Shown in pieces: positions 25,518 through 36,711 of a stretch of DNA of 64,000 nt. Where the stretch lies: the NCBI GenBank assembly GCA_037367405.1, contig JAZKJV010009620.1, forward strand, positions 547,001 through 611,000, in the 5' to 3' direction. Below the pieces are notes generated by a model that ran no database searches, was not told the DNA's origin, and saw only the letters and a program-made list of their open reading frames with translations. The DNA comes from Ottelia alismoides (Eukaryota; Streptophyta; Magnoliopsida; Alismatales; Hydrocharitaceae). Made by a program: the position numbers and the translations under genes. Within the stretch, counting starts at the first letter, position 1; each line of letters begins with the position of its first letter.

Positions 25518-27090
25518 TTTTAAATATGTTTACTTGGGGGTATATGTATATAATTTTGTAAAATCCACGCGTGTAAAAAAACAACCAAAAAAACAAAAAA
25601 CAAAAAATAAAAAAACAACAAAAAACAAAAACAAAAAAAGGGGGAAAAAGAAGAAAAAAAGAAAGAAAAAAACAAAAAAATCTTGTATATATTTTACTAA
25701 CCCTTTTTCCTTTTTGAAAAAAAACTATTAAAAAACTACTACAAAATCAAAAATCTATAAAAACTTGCATAATTCAAAAAAAACTTTCTTCTACATCTGC
25801 ATTTTTCTTCAAAAAAATCCATAAAAAGTTCAAAATTAGAAAATTATTTTTTTCACATGTGCGTCATTTTTTCAAAAAAATACTTTCTTTGCATTGTACA
25901 TATTTTCTTGCATTTTGATGTGCATTTTTCATGATAGTATTGACATTTAAACTATGTTTGGAATAAAATTGAAGAATGGAGCTTAGTTGGGCCTTAATCC
26001 ACTTAATTTCAAAGGAACCTTATAGGAAATGGAGTTAAGACTTTTCATGTCCTAGTGACTTAATTCTTTGAGTCCATAAGGCTATATTCACATGTAATCT
26101 TGATTAGTCTAAGTAGAACATTTAACAACACACATATGATTCTTTCAGACCGTGGCTTATCTTGGACAAGCACTCTATACGTAGCTCTTCATGGATGAGG
26201 TAGGGGTAGCATATGAGGGTAGTACATCTACACAGAACCTCTCGTCTTCCTCTAGGGAAGGAAATGCGTCTCAACCTGGTCTACCAATATTGAGGTCTAA
26301 AGACAAGATGCCGTGGGGTTGCAATGATGCTTCAAAAGAGGGATAGTCTACTGGCTCGAGGGAAAACTCCTTATGTACATGCTGCACCTTGTATATGCTT
26401 TAAAAGAAAGTAAAAAAGAAAGTATGGAAAATGCATAATCTCCAAAAGTGGACAATCCTGATTTGAAAAGTAAAATGCCTGCAGAGTGTATATACAAGGG
26501 TAAAAAAATACATACAATAAGAGCTTCAAAGACAAATTTTGTAAGCTTGCAGGGGATGACTTGGCTACACTGCTCATGCATCCAAGGATAGGTAGCTACA
26601 TTGGTTACCGTCCATTCTTTTCTCCATCCCCTCTTCTTGAGCTTGTTGTACTTGAACTTAGAAGGGAATATCTCCGCTCCTCGAGGAAAGAGTTGCTAGA
26701 TCGGGGAACTAGAGTTACCTTGTTGAGGGAGGTTGTTTCTTTGCTACTTTTGAGATGGGGATCTATACCTCACTTACACCGTACAAGTAAAGATTCATAG
26801 TCATAAGAATTGGTGTATGTAGACTTGTTCTGACCTGACTGTTGAGGAGACCTAAATAGGAGTCCTGTGGATCTTAGAGGCTATTAGGTCTTAAATCCAT
26901 CTCCCATTAAGGTTCTGACAAACTAATAATCCAAAGGTCTGACAGAGCTCCAAACTACAATTTTATGAAGATAAGTATAATACTCAATATTGTCCTACTT
27001 TCTTTATTTCCCATTTATTTTTCTTTTTCTTCACTTATTATTTCAAATAAATATTTGCTAAGGGACTAGCAAAGGTAAAGCATAGGAGGA
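25518..27090 (+). other. 3' untranslated region and polypurine tract of element A
   Basis: It begins with an A-rich tract (25577-25680) and then holds text that aligns with the C region at about 47090-48193, so it is a conserved non-coding part of the family. No env-like frame is seen. Near the end a stem-loop (TTTGCTA at 27054-27060, TAGCAAA at 27067-27073) stands just before the purine tract AAGCATAGGAGGA (27078-27090) that adjoins the LTR. Confidence 0.75.
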
Positions 27091-27920
27091 TGATGAATCC
27101 GCGATTCGTCATCTTTATTCATTTATTTTAGCTTAAAATCCCTTATAAAACACATGTATATAACACTAACTCCATATTCTTAATAACTTGCATTTGTGTG
27201 TAAACACTGTACACTTCTTACCATTTTAACCTAAAATAAATAAATAAAGAAAGAAAGGAAAAATAAAGAAAAGAAAATAAAAAAGGAAGACTGTATACAG
27301 GCTGACCCGAACCCCGAGAGAAGGTCAAGACTTGACCTGATCGACCGGGAATAAAGTAGGGGGAGATAGGGTCCTCAATTAGAAAATCCAAAAAAAATTG
27401 TGTGCTGTGTATATTTGTATACTTCAATATTTTATTTGTACCTGAATTGACCTCAAATCAAATAACTTTCAAAACCAAAGTTGTAAATAAAAATGTTTTC
27501 TAATTAATAAAAATATATGCACAATTAAATCATGTACAGAATAAAAGCAACTACATTTGGAAAAAGCCACTAAACACTAATTGAAAGACCAATTCCGGCT
27601 CCATATGAACTCAAATTGAACCAATCTCACTTCCATTAGATTCTAAATTAAATTATCTTTAAAAAGACTACATTTTCATAATTTTTGGAGTTACGAGTAA
27701 AAAGTTGGTTTTCTAGGGTGGATTGTGCAATTTTCCCATCTATTTTGTACATATTGTATTTGTATATATTTGTAAATATTTTTACTAATTATTTAAAATA
27801 AAAATAAAAAAATTTAAATTTTTGAAACAAAAAAAGAAAGCTAATTTGCTCATTTACCCATGTATATAATGTCATATATGTATATAGTATATATATAGTT
27901 GCTATTCTTAATTAACCACC
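27091..27920 (+). repeat. 3' LTR of element A, first part
   Basis: It starts TGATGAATCCGCG right after the polypurine tract and matches the 5' LTR from 13388 to about 14208, including the purine block (27348-27371). It ends at the LINE insertion. The last 24 bases (27897-27920) are repeated at 61387-61410 as the LINE target duplication. The 5' LTR shows the undisturbed target at 14185-14208. Confidence 0.92.
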
Positions 27921-27957
27921 ACAACAACAACAACAACAACAAAGCCTTTTCCCACAA

Positions 27958-29830
27958 TTAAGTAGGGTCGACTACATGGATTCTTCGCCAACATTCAGAT
28001 CTATCTTGAGTCAATCCCGGGCTTATATCCACAAAACTAAGATCCCTTCGTATGGTCTCTTTCCAACACTTCTTGGGCCGTCCTCGCCCTCTCTTAGCAG
28101 GCTCAACATCCCAACACTGGCATCTCCTAATTGGTGCATCAACTGATCTTCTTTGCAAATGTCCAAACCATCTTAAGCGATTTTCTTGCATCTTATCCTC
28201 GATCGGAGCTTCACCAACTTTCTTTCTTATTACATTCCGAATCCGATCTTTACGTGTGTGTCCACACATCCACCTTAACATTTTCATTTCTGCTACATTC
28301 ATTCTTTGCACATGTTTATGGTTCACGGGCCAACATTCGGATCCATAAAGCATAGCAGGTCTCACGACTGCTTTGTAAAACTTTCCTTTAATTTTTAAAG
28401 GAGTTTTCTTATCACCAGAGAACAGCAGAGTCTCCTCTCCACTTTAGCCAGCCATAATTTATTCTATTAGTAACATCTCCATCAATTTCCCCATCATGTT
28501 GCAGAATAGATCGTAGATATCTAAAGGTATCTCTCTTCTAAATGTTATCGTCACCAATCTTGACCTCGATTCCTTCACCATTGCTTCCATCAAAGGTGCA
28601 CTCCATATATTCCATCTTGGCCCTACTTATACGAAATCCTTTAGTCTCCAATTCATGTCTCCAGACCTCAAGCTTCTCATTTACTCCATCTCTAGTTTCG
28701 TCAATTAACACGATATCATCAGCAAATAACATACACCAAGGTAACTCATCTTGAATGTGACTTGTCAACTCGTCCATAATCAAAGAAAAAAGAAATGGAC
28801 TCAAAGCAGAACCTTGACGTAAACCAATGTTGATGTAAAAATATCCAGTCTTCCCAGACGGGGTCCTTACACAAGATAAAGCCCTATCATACATGTCCTT
28901 TATGAGGTTAAAGTATAGGACATGTACTTGTCTCTTCTCCAACACCCTCCACAATATCTCTCGTGGGACAGAATCATAAGCCTTCTCCAAATCAATAAAG
29001 ATCATGTGGAGGTTCTTCCTTTTAGCTCTATAAATCTCCATTGTTCTCCTCAGCAAATGGATGGCTTCAATCGTTGAACGACCTGGCATGAATCCGAATT
29101 GGTTTTCTTTTACGTTGGAAACTTGCCTCAACCTTCTTTCGATCACATGTTCCCAAATTTTCATAGTGCAACTCATCATCTTGATACCTCTATAATTTGA
29201 AAAAATTTGAATGTCTCCTTTATTCTTATAAAGAGGCACCACGATACTCCTCCTCCAATCTTCAGGCATTTTCTTGCTTCGCTAAATAACATTGAAAAGA
29301 TTCGTAAGCCAAGTCAAACCATGCTCACCTAAAACTCTTCAAACTTCTACAGGGATGTCATCCGGTCCTACACCTTTCCCGGGTCTCATAGCATTCAAAG
29401 CCTCCTCTACTTCCTTTCTTTGTATCTGTCTATAGCTTGCACGATTCAAGTAACTTTCACTACAAGCTAGATCCACCCAAAGTGATCTCTCTATTTCCTT
29501 CCCCCATGAAAAGTTTATGGAAGTACTGCTCCCACCTAGTCTTTATATCCTTTTGAGTAACAAGCACATGACCTTCCTTGTCCTTAATGCATCTTGAGAA
29601 AGGTCTTTGGTCTTTCTTTCTCTTGCTTTGGCCAACCTTAATATATCCTTCTGTCCCTCCTTAGAGTCAAGATTTTTATACAAAACTTCATAAGCTTTTG
29701 ACTTAGCTTCGCTTACGGCCTTCTTTGCTTCCTTCTTCGCTATTTTGTAGTTTGTGACAGTTTCCTCTGTTTTATCCTTAGACATAGCTTTAAAGCAAGC
29801 TCTTTTTATTTTTAGTTTCTCTTGCACCCC
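27958..29830 (-). pseudogene. LINE reverse transcriptase and C-terminal region
   Basis: On the minus strand, the reverse transcriptase shows [72 protein letters not shown] and the catalytic [11 protein letters not shown] (28538-29269). The Lys-rich linker before it is at 29543-29827. After it, the C-terminal region (27958-28365) carries LYGSECWPV, EMKMLRWMCGHTRKDRIRN and RLRWFGHLQRR, the standard RTE tail. The domain copies LINE RNA at a nick in the target. The pieces lie in different frames, with stops near 28450 and 29280-29540, so it is inactive. Confidence 0.9.
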
Positions 29831-29848
29831 TTCACTCCACCACCAACC

Positions 29849-30735
29849 CTACTTTTGACCTGGAGCTCCTCTCTTTGACTCACCTAGCATCTCTTTGGCT
29901 ACCTTTCGGATACAAGATGCTACTGCCTCCCACATCTCGTTTGCAATACCGCTACAATCCCACGATAAGTCTTCTAAAACCTTCTCCCTGAAGCTCGCTT
30001 GCTTTAGTCGAAGATTCCACCATCTAGTTCTTGTTATCTTAGAAACCCTCCTTTTCTTTACTAGCCCTTTCATTTGTACATCCAAGACTAACAAATGATG
30101 TTGGGTTGTCAAACTCTCTCCTGGGATTACTTTACAATCTTTACAATAGAACCGATCTCTTCTCCTCAACGCAAAGTAATCTATCTGTGTTCTAGTTGGC
30201 CCACTCTTATAAGTAATTAAATGTTCCTCCCTCTTCTTGAAGAGAGTGTTTGCTATGAAAAGATCATATGCTGTTGCAAAATCCAGGATGGCTTTTCCCT
30301 CTTCTTTTTTCTATCCCCAAAACCATGTCCTCCATGAACACTAGCATACCCTGAAACATCATTTCCCACATGTCCATTAAAATCTCCACTGATGCAAATC
30401 ATCTCTCTTTGTGGGAATTCTTGTAGACTCTTACCCAAATCCTCCCAAAAAGCTTGTTTAGTCCTTTCATCTAAACCAATTTGCGGTGCATTAACTGAGA
30501 TGATATTCAGAATTTCTTCTTCAAGCACCAATTTTAGCAAAATAATTCGATCCCCAAATCTTTTCACCTTAACCACACAATCCTTCAAATCCTTATGAAC
30601 AACCACTCCAACACCGTTTCTACCCTTATCTTTACCTGAATACCAAAGTTTAAAGCCTGTCTTCTCAAACTCCCTTGCTTTCTCTCCAACCCATTTAGTC
30701 TCTTGAAGACACAATATATGAATCTTTCTTCTTTC
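29849..30735 (-). pseudogene. LINE apurinic-type endonuclease, C-terminal part
   Basis: On the minus strand the endonuclease shows HILCLQETKWVGEKAREFE, YSGKDKGRNGVGVVVHKDL, LNIISVNAPQIG and the GDFNGHVG signature (30253-30735), then a basic linker (29849-30169). This enzyme nicks the chromosomal target so that reverse transcription can start. The N-terminal strand with the WNIGTLTGKL motif is at 60890-60975, across the copia insertion. A frameshift near 30310 and stops after it break the gene. Confidence 0.9.
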
Positions 30736-32591
30736 TGTCGGACATGCGAGCCCACGGCGAGCCATTATGCAATAAATGTTATTGCAAATATCATTCCCTG
30801 ATCTCAAAATGAAGAATACATAATTTGCATAATAGGTCCCTTAGTACAATTAGGGTTATGTACCATGGCCATCTTAATGATCATACATCTGCTGATTCAA
30901 TTATTGAATCATAGAGGCTGGTGCTCAGACAAATGTCTAATGAGTTAGATTGAGGACTCATCAAGCACCGTCAAATGATCATTAAGAGATGATCTCCAGC
31001 CTGAGAAAGAAATGGCAATCCTTTCTTCTAAAGGCTGATATCTAACTGACCTCTTGATGCAGGTCCTCTACATAGGAATAGAGATTCAAAGGTGTTAGAT
31101 AAGTTAGGTCAAAGAGTTGACTTAACGAGATCGAGATAACCAAAGTCCTATATCGTATGCTGTCATAATATAGGCATGCATCCTCTGACCAGAGACAGAT
31201 GTGTTACTATATGTCTGAGTATGTACATTTGGAAGACCAATAGGTTGATGACCTAACCAAGGTCTATACACCCGCGCGCTGGTGTGCATATAAGGGCATA
31301 TGAGTAATACGATCTGTCAAAGGGATCATACAGGTTCACTACTGAACCGGAAGACATGAGCTCACTCATGAGATATTGGGAAGAATCAAATTCCGTGCGT
31401 ACGGTCGTCTCTCTTTGGAAGCTTGACTGAATTTATAGGTTTGATATATACTTTTGGAAAGTATATGATCAAGACCTAGGTATGATATATGCTTTTGGAA
31501 AGTATATGATCGATACCAACTCCCAATGATCAAAATGAGAAACTTACTGATAAAACCCTGAAGTAGACAGTATAAAGTTGATCTAATACTTCGGGTCTAT
31601 TCTGAGTCTTTCAGTATGCAGGATGTACAGGTATTGGGAATATCTGAGGGTGATGTGATCATAAAAGATTGTATAATCATGACGCTTCCATTCCTAGGGA
31701 GTGATGAAACGGGTCTGGATTTTAGTGACTCCTCTCAGTAGAGAAGTAATCTGATCTTGATCCAAATGTTGGACATTGATCTGAATGTGATTCGGATATA
31801 ATGAGAAGATTAGATTTGCGGTCTTGATTTAATCAAGCATCTATGGGAGGCTCGAGATCTGGATTTGAGATGCAATCTCAATATCCAAGTCACTATACGT
31901 GGAACAATACAATCCCCCTGTCCTTATCTCCAAGTATTCGCGGAGAAAGCGCATTATCCTTGAAAGAGTTCAGGATAATTTCGTTGTTGATAAAATGTAT
32001 CCGAGCATTGATAAAATGGATAATTAAATGTGATTTAATTATCATGATTAATATGAATGCGATTCATATTATAAAGAGAGTTATCTAAGATAATTAAATG
32101 TGATTTATTGTCAAAGGTGAGAATAATGTGAATGTGATTCATATTATTTGGGAACTTGAGAATAGAGATCCAAGATGATTAAATGCGATTTAATTATCAT
32201 GGATATGATAATGTGGATATCACTATTCATATTATTCATAATATATTATAAATGTGATTTATAATATATCAGAGAGGGCTAATTATAATTTATATTTGTT
32301 AATTAATTATTGATGTGTATTGGATACACATTGTGTGATTAATTGAAAATGTAAATTATATTTTGTTTTGGGTTGTGAATGTGAATCACAATTTTCCAAT
32401 AGCAGGATTGCAATATTCTCAAAATTAATTATGAATTATTTTTAAAAAATAAAATCTCAACAAAAGCTGTTGGAAATAAATAATGAGAGAGATTTCCATG
32501 GAGATATGCAATCTCATGAAATGTCATGAGATTGCCTCCATGGGAAATCAAGTGGGCGGCACCCAATTCCTAATTAGAATGAGTGGCTGTC
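30736..32591 (+). repeat. Copia 5' LTR, first part
   Basis: It matches the 3' LTR from 58258 to about 60064. It carries a 40-bp tandem duplication (TATACTTTTGGAAAGTATAT-type units at 31443-31470 and 31483-31512) that is single in the 3' LTR, and the palindrome cluster at 32019-32391. It ends with CTGTC (32587-32591), the left copy of element C's TSD. Confidence 0.93.
32019..32391 (+). repeat. Cluster of short palindromes with a G-Y-G centre (5' LTR copy)
   Basis: Seven or more inverted repeats share the centre AAT-GYG-ATT. Examples are 32019-32043 (11-bp arms), 32049-32071 (10 bp), 32089-32112, 32122-32148 (12 bp, one G-T), 32174-32198 (11 bp), 32241-32269 (13 bp, perfect) and 32373-32391. 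A related one with centre TGG sits at 32313-32331. The same series occurs in the 3' LTR at 59498-59872. Confidence 0.85.
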
Positions 32592-35500
32592 TGATGAATC
32601 TCCATTTCATCGCCTTTATTCTATCATTTTGGCCTCAAAAACCCCAGCAAATGCATGAAAATAGCAGCTAATTATACATAATAGCATTCCTCATTCATTG
32701 TATTAATTATACATGAAATAATGTGTTTAATGCCAAAATTATAGAATAAAGAGAAGAAAAGAAAAAGGAATAAAATATTGCAAATATTTTATGACCCAAA
32801 CCCCGAGACCAAGGCCAGTATGGTATTGGTCGATAAGGAATAAAGTAGGGGGAGATAAGGGCCAGTGTACAATAAATACCTCATTTATTCATGCATTTAT
32901 TTATGCATTTTTGACACCTATTTTGTATATAATTATTTATCATAAAATAAAGAAACTTTATTTATGAAAGTTGTAGATAATAATGTAAATAAAAATACAA
33001 AATTGAGTTTGTGTAAAAATAATACTCAGTGTACATTTCATACACAAAATAAGAAGCCAAAATCTCAACTTCACAGACCCATATCTTGCAAATAAAAAAC
33101 TCCAAATCACCCAAACTCACCTTTGATTGTATATAGCTTTCCAAGAACTATTTAATAAAATTGGTTTCATAATTTTTGGAGTCCATCTGCAAAAGTTAGG
33201 TTTTTGGCCCCCATTGGGCAGCCTGCCTGATTAAAGTATCCAATATATTCACTGACTATTATTTTTATTCAATTTTATCTTTAGAATCTTGTAAATAATG
33301 TATATAATACATATACATACTAAAATTAGATTAAAACTAAAAAGGATTAATAAAATAAAATAAGCTAATGCAAGTTAATAGGCAAAATACCCATGACCAA
33401 GAAGGTATATAAATTAAGAAGGAAAACACTCTTTAATTTTTCTCTTCTTTTATATTTTTATAATAATGTAAATAATACATATAACCTATTAAAAATGCAA
33501 ATCCAAAATAAAAATCAAGAAAATACATTAAATAAAATAAGTATACAAAATACATAGGTAAAAGACCTATAGGTATAACTACATGTACCTATACCTATTT
33601 ATTTAAAAATGAAAATAAACTCATAAAAATTAAATAAAAATACCTTTATACTCACAAAAATAAATTATAAATTTATAAAATAAGCCACTAAAATAATAAA
33701 ATAAAATAAACAAATAAAAAATTAAAAGATACAAAATACATGTAAATATACACACACACACTTTATTAAAATAAAACCATAATAAAACACTTCGAAAAAT
33801 TCAATAAAAATCACAAATAAATACTACATAAAAAATACAAAATTTTTATTCATTAAGAAAATTCTGAATAAATCATTTACTAGGTTAAATAAATCAATTT
33901 AGGATCAAATTTTCTATTTTGGCGTTTAGCGGCCAACGTGGACCAATGGGGCGGCGGCCTTTGTTGACCGCCTGGTCAACTGTCCCATCCAAGGTCTGGC
34001 ACCTCTGAACTCTCAACTCCCCAGATTTCTTCCATTTTTTACGGCCATTCCGTCCATCGTTCAAGCTCGCTTCCTTCACAAGAATTGATCTCTGATTATC
34101 CATGATGCCCGCCAATAACTTGGATCGATCAGATACTCATTGGATTAAGTAATAATCGTCGGTCAATAAGGCTCCATGCCAATGTGTATAAATAAGTAGC
34201 TCCGCCTCCTTCCTCAAATTTGGCCAATTTTAATCCAACCTTAAGCCTTGATTCCATTCCTGGGACGTTCCTCGTGACAGGGGGAGTGCTCCAGCGTCTC
34301 GAATCGACCGGAGGAAGGGTAGTTTTGTCGCGGCGGAGCTCCGACCTCCGCCCTGCTCCCTGGTGGCCCCCAGGTATAAGAGCTGTCCTTTTTATGCCTT
34401 TTAGTTAGTTTTTAATGTTAGTTTTTAATTCCAGTAGTTAATTTAGTCCTTAGTTGATCGGCTTAGCATAAAATCAAAAATTCGAAGTTCGCCGGAGCGG
34501 ACACTGTGAACCCGACCGTGTCCGACCGCCACGTTCATCCCATTTCAAACCCCATCGCATTCTCCATCGATCCATCGCCTTTGACCAACCGAGGACCCCT
34601 GGTCTTCGCGAATCGGGGCTCCACCTCCGCCGTATACCGGAGCCCCTCCGCCTCGCTCCATTTCGCTGCGAAGCTTCAAAACCCCGGGTCGAGGAGGTAG
34701 ACCTCGCTCCCCCGGTTCTTCCTATGAAGGTACAACGAGGATTGGAGCCCATCTGGGCTTGCATCGAACCAGGAAGAGGTTCCTGGAGGTCCTGTGCTTC
34801 ATCGACCTCATCCGAACGACTCGGACCTCCAGGAGCCATGAGAGAACCATCAGACGACGCGGAAGCCTCCCAGCTACGTCCAGAGCACTTCAGATGCGAG
34901 GGAGGTGCCCGGAGGAGCCCGAGCTGCTCGATCGAAGCTCGCCGGGGGCGAGCTTCTTCCATGTTCTTCCAGACACCTCCAGCGCCGTCGGATCAGGAGG
35001 CGAGGCCCAGATTGAAAGACAACCATCCGATGAAGACACGCACCAACCGTCAGATCCGCGAGGAGCTTCTAATCTGAACCCTTCATCGACGAACCGGTAT
35101 CCGCCGTTAGATGGGCGAAACGTGGATAAGTGGCGCACCCAGCGCCGCAGGATGAAGCGCCTTAGGGGGTAAATTTCAGACCTAGCCCCCCGCTTTTTGC
35201 ATTTATAGTTTTATACCAAAAATAAAAAGTTACATTGTAAATAAATTGTATAATTTGCTGAAAGGACCCTGAGTTTCCTAGAATTGCATATAGGTCCTTC
35301 CGCGCCTCACGTGCAGTACCCACATGAGGCGCGTAATTTTTGCACTTAAACCCCGCCGGGTTCTAGTATTTATAAAATGGCCCTGAAAATAAGAATAAAG
35401 GTGTATTGCTTTTGTAATTTGTGTATGTAGGCCCCTGAGGAATATTTTAATTGCAAAAATACCCCTGCCAGGCCATTTATTTTTGCATGCTTTGTCTATT

Positions 35501-36691
35501 TATTGTGTGCTTCATATTTCTTTGAAAAATTTTGCAAAAATAGACATAAGCTCCTGTTAGCGTACCCTTGCACGCTATATTTTTAGTTTTAATTTTGTAG
35601 CATTTTTGCATTTATTAAAAATAAAAAACATGCCTTTTGTTTACTGTCTAACTTATAAAATACCAAAAAAAATATTAAAAGACCTCGAAAAATTCCAAAA
35701 AAATTCCCTAGTATGTATTTTGACTTATTTTAGTGTCATTCCAAAAATCCCTAAAAATCTCAAAAGAAAAACCGTAAAAACTCAAAAATACCCAAAAACA
35801 TCAAAAAAAAATGTAGAAAATCAAAGAAAAATCAAGAAATATAAACTCAGTCTCTTTTTCTTCTATATTTTATTCTCTTTATTTGAAAATTAGTGTGGAA
35901 AAATTTTGAGGCTGTTTGCTATTTTTAATGCCTATAATTCTTACAGCCAGACCTTATTTCCCTGTTTTCTCTTATTCTGCTGTTTAAAAATACTAAAAAT
36001 GTTTTGAAAAATGCCCAAAAATCACAAAAATAGTAAAAAAACATGAAAATCCCAAACAGACTTTATTCCTGAATTTTTGACTATTTTTTTATATTTTTAT
36101 AAATATTATAGTACCCCTTTATATATATGTACTTCCTAAAAAAAAGAAATATATATATATATATATATATCTAACTATTTATATATGTGTATGTGCATAT
36201 TTATTCATTTATAAGATTCCAAAAAAAAGAGAGAAAAAAATCACTATATATATATTGTATGTATTATAGGCTATATACTCACCCTCTAGGGGTATATAAA
36301 TATATATATATATATATTTAAATATTTATATTCTATAAATTATATATATTACCTAATTATGTTAATAAAATAAAAAAAAATAATATAAAAATAAAAAAGT
36401 GAAATATTAAAAACCCACAAAAATAGGCTTAACACATGGATGACTCTGCGATTCATGCACATTTTAGGCTATTGCATTTTGTATTGCTCTCTGTGGTTCG
36501 ACCTCTACATGCTTAGTCACTGTACATTTTGTGGTAGAGTAATAAATATTAATTCACATTTTTGGGACTCAATTGTTTTATTCTTTTATTGTGGGTTAAT
36601 TGCTGATTAACCAGGTGTTCTGCGAGCGGTCGCCTCGACGACACTTTTTATATTATTCATGGTGACCCTTGTGAAATTATCCGCGTTATCA
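32592..36691 (+). repeat. 5' LTR of element C
   Basis: It starts TGATGAATCTCCATTTCATC and ends CCGCGTTATCA. Landmarks are the purine block (32837-32861), a TATA box TATAAATA (34187-34194) followed by a CCGCCTCC leader, a GC-rich stretch to about 35170, and AT-rich U5-like text with (TA)n tracts near 36150-36170 and 36300-36320. It differs from the 3' copy by a few percent, by eye. One visible difference is a shortened CCGGAGC palindrome near 34492. Confidence 0.95.
34187..34194 (+). promoter_or_regulatory. TATA box of element C 5' LTR
   Basis: TATAAATA precedes AGTAGCTCCGCCTCC, a pyrimidine-rich start region. The same box is in the 3' LTR at 49787-49794. It is the only strong TATA box in the LTR and would start the genomic RNA. 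Confidence 0.6.
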
Positions 36692-36693
36692 GA

Positions 36694-36711
36694 TGGCGCC
36701 GTTGCCGGGGA
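36694..36711 (+). promoter_or_regulatory. Primer-binding site of element C (tRNA-Asp)
   Basis: TGGCGCCGTTGCCGGGGA lies two bases after the LTR. It is the exact complement of the 3' end of plant tRNA-Asp(GUC) including CCA, as in Athila elements. Confidence 0.92.

Larger units (their letters stand above)
27921..30735 (-). mobile_element. RTE-clade LINE, 3' part (tail to endonuclease)
   Basis: A non-LTR retrotransposon on the minus strand. Its 3' end is at 27921 with a (TTG)n tail, typical of the RTE clade. It is continuous with 60890-61386 once the copia is removed, giving about 3.3 kb, the usual full RTE length, flanked by a TSD of 24 bp. It therefore landed in A's 3' LTR as a full-length copy and was later split by the copia within its endonuclease region. 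Confidence 0.93.

Noticed and set aside
25426..25731. Lys-rich 101-codon frame in element A
   Set aside because: It is the translation of the hairpin array and an A-rich tract, not a protein gene.
24998..27090. Search for an env-like gene after integrase in A, and likewise at 45555-48193 in C
   Set aside because: No frame over about 110 codons with a signal peptide or membrane segment; the region is structured and non-coding.
27921..27942. (CAA)n run as an independent microsatellite
   Set aside because: It is the (TTG)n tail of the minus-strand RTE LINE, directly beside the target duplication.
34759..35172. 137-codon open frame present at the same place in both LTRs of element C (also 50375-50788)
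   Set aside because: Shared only because the LTRs are copies. The two proteins differ at about 12% of residues while the DNA differs by a few percent, so there is no sign of selection on the protein; the region is GC-rich, where long frames are expected.
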